Assembly (NCBI GenBank): GCA_958420075.1
Contig: CATZIM010000025.1
Span: forward strand, 1 to 12,834
Direction of reading: 5' to 3'
Length of the DNA: 12,834 bases
Source of the DNA: an uncultured Clostridia bacterium
GTDB lineage: Bacteria > Bacillota > Clostridia > Lachnospirales > Anaerotignaceae
Shown here: positions 7,968-12,834 of the stretch, piece after piece
Position numbering within the stretch: the first letter of the stretch is position 1
How the letters are laid out: every line of letters starts with the position of its first letter
Made by a program: the position numbers and the translations under genes
The notes under the pieces: generated by a model
What the model was told of the DNA's origin: nothing
Databases searched by the model: none
The model's input: the letters and a program-made list of their open reading frames with translations, nothing else

Positions 7968-8017
7968 AAGAAAGCTGGAATCCTTTGTCTGATGAGGATT
8001 TCAGCTTTCTTTGTTTT
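7968..8017 (+). terminator. Hairpin P4, candidate terminator after the amidase gene (possibly bidirectional)
   Basis: A 17-bp stem with one G-T pair and a 10-nt loop, followed on the plus strand by a T-rich run (TGTTTTCTT, from 8012). On the minus strand it is followed by ATTTTACTGAGATTTT, which is also T-rich, so it could serve both convergent genes. Confidence 0.6.
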
Positions 8018-8062
8018 CTTATGAAGATGCCCCTAATACTGGCTGTTTCTATTTGCGTTTGT

Positions 8063-8485
8063 TTAAAGCCCATTTGACTTTCTGCATTCTGGACAGATAC
8101 CGCTGAATTCCAGGGTATGTCCAGTGATGCGGAAGCCTGTTTTTGCTTCCAGATCTTCTTCCAGTTCTTTCAGAGGACAGGAGTCAACGGGAATGACTTT
8201 GCGGCAGACGGTGCAGACCAAACGATGATGGTGATCGTGTTTTTCCAGTGAAAAATAGGATTTTCCGTCTTTGCGCAGGCTCTTGCTCAGGACTCCTTTT
8301 TCTGTCAATGTATTCAAGGTACGATATACCGTAGAAGCGTTCATGGGCAGAATGGGCGTGGCTTTTTCCAACAGTTCTTCAGCTGTCATGGCGCGGTCTT
8401 CTGTCTGGAGAATCGAAAGCAGCAGACAGCGCTTTTTTGTAGATTTCAAATCTGCGTTTTTTAATATGCTCTGTGACATTTCCAT
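8063..8485 (-). CDS. Fur-family metal-dependent transcriptional regulator
   Basis: A DNA-binding repressor that senses a metal or peroxide. It has 140 residues. A winged-helix domain with NASTVYRTLNTLTEKGVL (49-66) is followed by a dimerisation/metal domain with HDHHH (83-87), CTVC (91-94), His123 and CPEC (131-134). The two CxxC pairs are the structural zinc site. The IPVDSCPLKELEEDLEAKTGF run reads more like Zur-type members than PerR, but Fur, Zur and PerR cannot be told apart safely here. The start at 8485 has AGGAAAGG 8 nt upstream and lies just after a consensus promoter. An upstream ORF extension would cross that promoter and is rejected. No metal transport genes adjoin it in the window. 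Confidence 0.92.
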   Translation of the reverse strand: MEMSQSILKNADLKSTKKRCLLLSILQTEDRAMTAEELLEKATPILPMNASTVYRTLNTLTEKGVLSKSLRKDGKSYFSLEKHDHHHRLVCTVCRKVIPVDSCPLKELEEDLEAKTGFRITGHTLEFSGICPECRKSNGL

Positions 8486-8507
8486 ACACCAATCCTTTCC
8501 TCTGTCC

Positions 8508-8536
8508 ATCATAGTATAGGAAAAAATCTTTGTCAA
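8508..8536 (-). promoter_or_regulatory. Sigma-A promoter of the Fur-family gene
   Basis: Minus-strand -35 TTGACA (8531-8536) and -10 TATGAT (8508-8513) are separated by exactly 17 nt. The predicted transcription start leaves a leader of only about 15-20 nt carrying the ribosome site. No clear Fur, Zur or PerR box (7-1-7 inverted repeat) is seen over it. Confidence 0.88.
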
Positions 8537-8558
8537 CGCAGAGTTGGAAAACTTTCTG

Positions 8559-9656
8559 TTACAGCTGGTCAATTTCTTCCATGGCTTTTAAAACAGCGGG
8601 CATGTCCTTTTCTTCGGGAACACGCAGACGAACGGAGTTTTGACCGATGTTTTCGAAATCGTTGCCGGAGATGACCAGAATTCTCCGTTTGGCAAATTCT
8701 GCCGCCAGATCGATTTCGGGATTCTGATGAGTGACCATACTGATGGAAACGGTATCGCAGGTGTGAGCAATGGAAAGGTTTTTCCAAGGACGGTACATCT
8801 GTTTTTTCATTTCTGCCGTTTTGCTCTGGAGGATTTCCAGGAAGGATTCATCCAGAATGGTTTTTGCTGCAACGCTTCTGGCGAATTCTGTCATGCAGTA
8901 AGGGTTTGTGATGTTGGCGATATAAGGTGCCAGACATTCGGGAATCAGCAGGTAGCCGGCACGCAGACCTGCCAGGCCGAAGCCTTTGGAGAATGTTCTT
9001 GCAACAATGAGATTTTCGTATTTATCCAACAGAGAAACGGCGGAGTTTTTCTTGGGAATATATTCGCCGTAAGCTTCATCGATGATGACAGCAGTACCGT
9101 TTTTATTGGCAGCTGCCAGAATGGTTTCGATGTCGGAAAGGGGAATTGCCTGTCCAGTAGGGTTGTTGGGGTTATCGATGTAGATCAGCTTGTGGTCAGG
9201 TGTCAGAGCTGCCAGCAGATCTTCTACAGAGAAACGGTAGTTGTTTTCTTTTTTCAGAGGTACACCGGTAACGTTGGTGCCGTACATTCTCACATCTGTC
9301 ACATATTCAGAGAACTGAGGAGCAATGCCAAGTACAGAATCGCCTCTTTCCAGGAACAGACGATTGAGCAGGTATAATCCGCCTACAGAACCGTCGCAAA
9401 GAACGATTCGTTTGTAGTTCAGGGGGCAGTAGTCCTTCCAGTACTGGATGATGCTGTCTTTGACGTCTACGGAATGAGGGTAAGGACGCATCATTTCGAA
9501 ATCCAGTTCTTTGAATGCTTGTTTTGCAGCAGGGGGCACCATAACGGTGTTGATGCCTTCGCCACAGTCAATGTCGTAAGGTAAGGGACCAGCAGATTCA
9601 ATGGCGTAGCTGACTTTTGTCTGCTCTGCAATGCTGCGGTTGATTCTCAAATTCAT
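8559..9656 (-). CDS. HisC-like PLP-dependent aminotransferase (class I/II)
   Basis: A fold-type I aminotransferase of 365 residues related to histidinol-phosphate aminotransferase. The PLP site shows DNPNNPTG (161-168), DEAYGEY (193-199) and the Schiff-base Lys224 in RTFSKGFGLAGLR. Arg232 and Arg343/Arg345 are available for phosphate and carboxylate binding. The ATG at 9656 is 8 nt after AGGAGG (9665-9670, minus strand). No other histidine-biosynthesis gene is near, so the substrate could be another amino acid, a phosphorylated amino alcohol, or a cobamide precursor as in CobD-like relatives. The Fur-family gene follows 73 nt downstream with its own promoter, and the upstream YkvI gene ends in a terminator. 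Confidence 0.9.
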   Translation of the reverse strand: MNLRINRSIAEQTKVSYAIESAGPLPYDIDCGEGINTVMVPPAAKQAFKELDFEMMRPYPHSVDVKDSIIQYWKDYCPLNYKRIVLCDGSVGGLYLLNRLFLERGDSVLGIAPQFSEYVTDVRMYGTNVTGVPLKKENNYRFSVEDLLAALTPDHKLIYIDNPNNPTGQAIPLSDIETILAAANKNGTAVIIDEAYGEYIPKKNSAVSLLDKYENLIVARTFSKGFGLAGLRAGYLLIPECLAPYIANITNPYCMTEFARSVAAKTILDESFLEILQSKTAEMKKQMYRPWKNLSIAHTCDTVSISMVTHQNPEIDLAAEFAKRRILVISGNDFENIGQNSVRLRVPEEKDMPAVLKAMEEIDQL

Positions 9657-9707
9657 ATGTAAAACCTCCTAAATATGGTCAAATATCCGAAATAATCAAA
9701 CTTTATG

Positions 9708-9740
9708 AAAAACACGACATCCGGAAGAATGTCGTGTTTT
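9708..9740 (-). terminator. Terminator after the YkvI-family gene
   Basis: A 12-bp perfect stem (AAAACACGACAT at 9709-9720 with 9729-9740) and an 8-nt loop. Read on the minus strand it ends in a run of five T residues. It sits 10 nt beyond the YkvI stop and upstream of the aminotransferase gene, so the two are probably separate transcripts apart from readthrough. Confidence 0.8.
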
Positions 9741-9750
9741 GGAAGCAAAA

Positions 9751-10902
9751 TCAGTCCTTTTTGGGTACTTTGCCGTTCTTGATGACTTTGTAAAGGCCAA
9801 CTGTCACCAGAGGCAGCAGATAGAACAGGATGAAGCCGTAAGCAAGAGCGGAATAACCCATGCTGATCAGATTGATGATACCGATTTTAGAGAACAGCAT
9901 TGCTACAATCAGAATTGCTGCTGTGATGATACCACGTTTCTTAGGAGAAAGCGGCTCCTGATTTTTTTCTTCCAGACTATGATCCAGACGTTCCAGCAAA
10001 GCATGAATCATGCCGGTAGCTGTTTCGATCAATGTCCAGCCGGCAACAACACCGAATACCAAAACGGGGATATTGCTGTCAGAAACAGATTGGAGCATTA
10101 CCAACCAGGGAACGGATGCGCCGATGATTGTGTCGTCGGGGTAGTATCCCATAACTGCGAAGTATGTCAGGAACCAGGGGATTGTCATAAGCAGTGCGCC
10201 GATGATACCGGAAATGATGGATTCGCTCCGTTTTGTCTGGGCACGCAGTGTGAACAGACCGGCAGGAACTGCAGAAAGGTTATAGGATGCATAAATGATC
10301 CCTGTCAGCATTGCCATAGGCAGTGTTGCGTTTTCCACATAGCTGGTGTCCTGTGTTGCCATTACTGTGACAATGTTATCTTTGTTTGCTGTGATAACCA
10401 TAATGGTAAAAATGATGTATGCCGCATAAAGGGCAATGGTGCCGTATGTTTCAAATTTTGCGATGAAAGCACTGCCGAAGAAGTTCAGAAATGCTACAAT
10501 CAAAATCAGGATTACAACGCCCACCATATAGTTTAAGCCGATGGTTTGCTGTAAGATTTCCCCGGTGGCAGAAGCCATGATGGAGATGATCAAAAACAGC
10601 AGGATAACGTATAAAATATCATAAATTGGCCATGCTTTGCCAATGATTTGTTTCAAGATGGATTTATAATCATAAATACGATAGATGCGCGCCAGTTCAA
10701 AAGTCAGAACAGCGATAACTGCAAAGGTAAAAAATGTAAACACACCAGATACCCAGCCATAAGCGCCGAACTTGCCGCCGTATTCAATGATTTCACGCCC
10801 TGTAGCGTATCCGCCGCCCATGAGGACAGACTGCAAAACAATGCCGGGAAGCAATATTTTCAGTGCCCCAGAGGTGCGGAATTCTTTGTTGCTTGTTGCC
10901 AT
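9751..10902 (-). CDS. YkvI-family membrane protein, putative transporter
   Basis: A 383-residue integral membrane protein with about ten hydrophobic segments (roughly 13-33, 47-70, 91-112, 121-143, 150-171, 193-215, 229-250, 276-297, 323-340 and 345-370). The N-terminal GGGYATGRE (29-37), interrupting the first helix, matches the glycine-rich signature of the YkvI family (COG3949), thought to have the LeuT-type transporter fold. A charged cytoplasmic loop (about 305-323, LDHSLEEKNQEPLSPKKR) precedes the last helices. The substrate is unknown for the family, and amino acids are an inference from the fold. The start has AGAGGTGG upstream. It is transcribed divergently from nth. Confidence 0.82.
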   Translation of the reverse strand: MATSNKEFRTSGALKILLPGIVLQSVLMGGGYATGREIIEYGGKFGAYGWVSGVFTFFTFAVIAVLTFELARIYRIYDYKSILKQIIGKAWPIYDILYVILLFLIISIMASATGEILQQTIGLNYMVGVVILILIVAFLNFFGSAFIAKFETYGTIALYAAYIIFTIMVITANKDNIVTVMATQDTSYVENATLPMAMLTGIIYASYNLSAVPAGLFTLRAQTKRSESIISGIIGALLMTIPWFLTYFAVMGYYPDDTIIGASVPWLVMLQSVSDSNIPVLVFGVVAGWTLIETATGMIHALLERLDHSLEEKNQEPLSPKKRGIITAAILIVAMLFSKIGIINLISMGYSALAYGFILFYLLPLVTVGLYKVIKNGKVPKKD

Positions 10903-10957
10903 AATACCACCTCTTTAATGAATAAAAATGAATTGAAAATTAATATGAATGAATCTC

Positions 10958-10985
10958 ATTATACTGAGAAAATATGCAAAGTCAA
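10958..10985 (-). promoter_or_regulatory. Promoter of the YkvI-family gene
   Basis: Minus-strand -35 TTGACT (10980-10985) and -10 TATAAT (10958-10963) are 16 nt apart. The leader to the ATG at 10902 is about 50 nt and AT-rich, with four ATTCAT repeats of unknown meaning (10915-10955). Confidence 0.75.
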
Positions 10986-11018
10986 TGCAAATACTGAAAA
11001 TGCACGATGCTTTATTTG

Positions 11019-11033
11019 TGTATACGGTATGCA
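11019..11033. promoter_or_regulatory. Operator-like inverted repeat between divergent promoters
   Basis: TGTATAC-G-GTATGCA is a 7-1-7 inverted repeat with six of seven pairs matched and one T-G. Two further matched pairs (11016-11017 with 11035-11036) lie outside it. It lies upstream of both the YkvI promoter (-35 at 10980-10985) and the nth promoter (-35 region at 11044-11049). No regulator is identified. Confidence 0.35.
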
Positions 11034-11043
11034 TAATAGATGT

Positions 11044-11072
11044 TTTCATGAACTGCAAATCTATGGTATAAT
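11044..11072 (+). promoter_or_regulatory. Probable promoter of nth, extended -10 type
   Basis: TGGTATAAT (11064-11072) gives a consensus -10 with the TGn extension. The -35 position 17 nt upstream holds only TTTCAT. The leader to the nth ATG would be about 130 nt. Together with the YkvI promoter and the leader repeats, this accounts for the 308-nt gap 10903-11210; no small gene is seen there. Confidence 0.65.
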
Positions 11073-11140
11073 AAAATTCAACATCTTTTTTACAGATAAA
11101 ATGAAGCAAAAAGACAGAAACCATGAAAATAAAAGACTTT

Positions 11141-11187
11141 GGGAAATATTTCTCGGGAAATCCTGCTTGTTTGCGGGAAATATTTCT
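11141..11187 (+). repeat. Direct repeat of GGGAAATATTTCT in the nth leader
   Basis: The 13-bp unit occurs at 11141-11153 and 11175-11187, each followed after a T-rich stretch by CGGGAA. Each contains the perfect 10-bp palindrome GAAATATTTC (11143-11152 and 11177-11186), 34 bp apart centre to centre. The second copy ends 8 nt before the nth ribosome site. Confidence 0.7.
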
Positions 11188-11210
11188 TTTTCGGGAAGGA
11201 GCAAAAGATT

Positions 11211-11858
11211 ATGACAAAAAAAGAAAAGGTTACTATTATATTGGATTTGCTGCGGGAGCACTATGGCCCCACAAAATGTTATCTGAATCACGAAAACCCA
11301 TGGCAGCTTCTCATTGCTACCATTTTGTCTGCGCAATGCACAGACGACCGCGTTAACTTGGTTACAAAAGATCTGTTTCAGAAATATACATCCATTCAGG
11401 ATTTTGCGGAAGCAAATCAGGCGGAACTGGAACAGGACATCCATTCCATTGGCTTTTATCACAATAAGGCGAAGAATATCATTGCCTGCTGCCAGAAACT
11501 GCTGACAGAGTTTGGCGGGGAAGTGCCTTCTGATCTGGATGCACTGACTTCTCTGGCTGGCGTTGGCAGAAAAACAGCCAATGTAGTACGGGGTAACTGG
11601 TATGGCATTCCAAGCATCGTGGTGGATACCCATGTGAAACGGGTGTCTAATCTGCTGGGATTGACCAAAAATCAAGACCCTGTGAAAATCGAGTTTGACC
11701 TGATGAAGATTGTGCCGAAGGATAAATGGATTGACATTAACACTCAGATGATTGCCCACGGCAGAAAAATCTGCATTGCCCGCAGACCGAAATGCGCGGA
11801 ATGCTTCCTGTTCCCTTATTGCACAGGCGGTCAGGCATTGCAGAAGAAAAAGTCCTGA
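11211..11858 (+). CDS. nth: Endonuclease III (DNA glycosylase/AP lyase)
   Basis: Base-excision repair glycosylase that removes oxidised pyrimidines and cleaves the abasic site. It has 215 residues. The helix-hairpin-helix is LAGVGRKTANVV (about 115-126) with catalytic Lys121. The catalytic Asp139 is in VVDTHVKR. The 4Fe-4S ligands Cys188, Cys195, Cys198 and Cys204 keep the C-X6-C-X2-C-X5-C spacing of the family. I chose the ATG at 11211, 9 nt after AAGGAG (11196-11201). An in-frame TTG at 11139 would add 24 residues but has no homology-like content or good ribosome site. It appears monocistronic. Confidence 0.96.
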   Translation: MTKKEKVTIILDLLREHYGPTKCYLNHENPWQLLIATILSAQCTDDRVNLVTKDLFQKYTSIQDFAEANQAELEQDIHSIGFYHNKAKNIIACCQKLLTEFGGEVPSDLDALTSLAGVGRKTANVVRGNWYGIPSIVVDTHVKRVSNLLGLTKNQDPVKIEFDLMKIVPKDKWIDINTQMIAHGRKICIARRPKCAECFLFPYCTGGQALQKKKS

Positions 11859-11992
11859 TGAAAAAAGAATGATCTGGCGCAGGGGAAGGGATTTTTGCAG
11901 GAAATAATGTAATACATACTGTTTCTGTATGGATTGTTTTGAAAATGATGCATAATATTTTAAGTGGCAGTGAACAATTCCTAATGTTCTTT

Positions 11993-12005
11993 TAAGAAAT
12001 TCTTA
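11993..12005. promoter_or_regulatory. Palindrome TAAGAAATTCTTA upstream of the lipoprotein gene
   Basis: A perfect 6-1-6 palindrome located about 40-55 nt upstream of the predicted -10 of the next gene. It can also be read as half-sites for an OmpR-type response regulator. It is a candidate operator only. The rest of the 240-nt spacer 11859-12098 holds a weak 5-bp hairpin (11915-11931) and no gene. Confidence 0.35.
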
Positions 12006-12021
12006 CCGAAAAGAGAATTTG

Positions 12022-12051
12022 CAGACAGACAGTTGTTGTTTATGGTATGAT
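12022..12051 (+). promoter_or_regulatory. Probable promoter of the lipoprotein gene
   Basis: An extended -10 TGGTATGAT (12043-12051) with a weak -35 (CAGACA, 12022-12027, 18-nt spacer). The leader to the ATG at 12099 is about 40 nt and contains a strong ribosome site. Confidence 0.6.
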
Positions 12052-12098
12052 GCAGAAAATCGAATTTAATCAAGACCAACCTAAAGGAGGACAGGTAA

Positions 12099-12834
12099 AT
12101 GAAAAAGAGAATTTTAGCATTGGCTATGGTACTGGCAATGGCAGTTACAGCAGCGGGCTGTGGTGCGAAGCAGTCTTCTGACGTAGAGGCATTGCTGCAG
12201 AAGGCAAACGATACGATGGCACAGGTGACAAGTATGTCTGCACAGCTGGAAGTACAGCTGGATATGGCTTATGAAGAAGAAACCATGGAGTCTGTGGTAA
12301 AATCTGATATGGATTTGAAAGTGGACCCCTTCAAAACCAATATGACCATCAGCACAACAATCAATGGCCAAACAATGCAGCCCTATGAAATGTATGCAGT
12401 ACAGAACGGTGATACAGTGGATGCATATATGCAGGTGGACGGAGAATGGATTCACCAGCCTATGACTAGTGCAGACGTTTCTCAGTACAACGCAGGACAG
12501 AATATGGATCTGTATCTGAAGAATATCAGTGCCTTTACAGCAACAGGCACAGAAGAAATCAACGGTACCAAGACAACTGTGATTGAAGGTCTGCTGACAG
12601 GCGATGCCATGGAAGAAGCTCTGAAAAACTCTGGTATCGAGTCTACAACTGCTGGTCTGGGCATCTCCGCGGATGATCTGGTTACCCTTATGGACAGTGT
12701 AGAAGGCATGCCTGTGAAAATGTGGATCAGCGACGATGGCTATGTGATGCAGTATGAACTGGATATGACAGCCATGATGCAGGGAATTATGGATGTTATG
12801 AGTGGCGGAGAAGAAAATCCCGTTACCATTTCCA
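12099..12834 (+). CDS. Lipoprotein, DUF6612-like (3' end outside window)
   Basis: The first 245 codons of a secreted lipoprotein that stays open to the window end. A lipoprotein signal peptide (MKKRILALAMVLAMAVTAAG) leads to the lipidated Cys21. The mature part begins with a helical segment (VEALLQKANDTMAQVTSMSAQLEV) and continues with beta-rich stretches (MYAVQNGDTVDAYMQVDGEW, VIEGLLTGDAMEEAL, MPVKMWISDDGYVMQYELDM). This pattern fits the DUF6612/LppX-like envelope lipoproteins of Firmicutes, probably anchored on the outer face of the membrane. The function of that family is not known to me. AAGGAGG (12084-12090) lies 8 nt before the ATG, so the start is firm. Methionine is unusually frequent, at about one residue in ten or more. 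Confidence 0.85.
   Translation, partial: MKKRILALAMVLAMAVTAAGCGAKQSSDVEALLQKANDTMAQVTSMSAQLEVQLDMAYEEETMESVVKSDMDLKVDPFKTNMTISTTINGQTMQPYEMYAVQNGDTVDAYMQVDGEWIHQPMTSADVSQYNAGQNMDLYLKNISAFTATGTEEINGTKTTVIEGLLTGDAMEEALKNSGIESTTAGLGISADDLVTLMDSVEGMPVKMWISDDGYVMQYELDMTAMMQGIMDVMSGGEENPVTIS

Larger units (their letters stand above)
7842..8048. other. Highly structured non-coding element with four inverted repeats
   Basis: Lies between the amidase stop (7834-7836) and the fur stop (8063-8065) and carries no gene. Four inverted repeats are visible. P1 is 7842-7853 with 8037-8048 (12/12). P2 is 7863-7878 with 7902-7917 (16/16, 23-nt loop). P3 is 7928-7943 with 8012-8027 (15/16). P4 is 7968-7984 with 7995-8011 (16 Watson-Crick pairs plus one G-T, 10-nt loop). 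P1 encloses P2 and P3, and P3 encloses P4, so a branched fold is possible on either strand. It may be back-to-back terminators, a structured RNA, or a small palindromic repeat element. Confidence 0.7.

Noticed and set aside
8500..8540. A Fur, Zur or PerR box over the fur promoter.
   Set aside because: The sequence around CTATACTATGATGG does not form a 7-1-7 inverted repeat; too few pairs match.
8486..8572. A 29-residue N-terminal extension of the Fur-family protein.
   Set aside because: It runs across the consensus promoter and into the aminotransferase gene. The start at 8485 has a proper ribosome site and gives the normal family length.
8640..10536. Plus-strand open frames at 8640-9377 and 9739-10536.
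   Set aside because: They are antisense to the aminotransferase and YkvI genes, have odd Cys/Phe/Asn-rich composition and lack ribosome sites.
10910..10955. An ArgR-type operator in the TGAAT/ATTCA-rich YkvI leader.
   Set aside because: The units are direct repeats in an AT-rich stretch, not the palindromic TGAAT-N4-ATTCA form.

Overview
The window reads as chromosomal DNA from a low-GC Gram-positive anaerobe of the class Clostridia, most like Lachnospiraceae or relatives. The evidence is the type II fatty-acid (FASII) gene order, strong AAGGAGG ribosome sites, sigma-A-type promoters, a phi-LC3-type holin, and a lipoprotein with a simple Gram-positive signal. No tRNA, rRNA, CRISPR array, integrase or transposase was found. 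The genus is not determinable from what I can see.

Region 1 (1-6477, + strand) is the distal part of a fatty-acid synthesis operon: fabD (5' end outside the window), fabG, fabF, accB, fabZ, accC, accD, accA. Genes are separated by 3-20 nt or overlap by 4-8 nt, and a hairpin-plus-T-tract terminator follows accA. Together they make malonyl-CoA (the four acetyl-CoA carboxylase subunits), load it on ACP (FabD), condense it (FabF), reduce (FabG) and dehydrate (FabZ). The enoyl reductase, ACP and initiating ketosynthase are not in the window and are expected upstream.

Region 2 (6548-7836, + strand) is a compact phage-type lysis cassette: a small membrane/coiled-coil protein, a phi-LC3-family holin, and an N-acetylmuramoyl-L-alanine amidase. 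No other phage gene is visible. It lies between housekeeping genes, so it is either a remnant or a domesticated lysis/export module. This is the most unusual gene content here.

Region 3 (7842-8048) is a 207-bp non-coding element squeezed between the convergent stop codons of the amidase and a Fur-family regulator. It carries four inverted repeats, two nested around others, that could fold into a branched structure. At least two of its hairpins could act as terminators.

Region 4 (8063-10902, - strand) encodes a Fur-family metalloregulator with a consensus sigma-A promoter, a HisC-like PLP aminotransferase, and a YkvI-family membrane transporter. A terminator hairpin separates the transporter from the aminotransferase.

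Region 5 (10903-12834) starts with a divergent promoter region containing an operator-like inverted repeat. It continues with nth (endonuclease III, with its 4Fe-4S cysteines), then a 240-nt spacer with a promoter and a palindrome, then the first 245 codons of a lipoprotein that runs off the window end.
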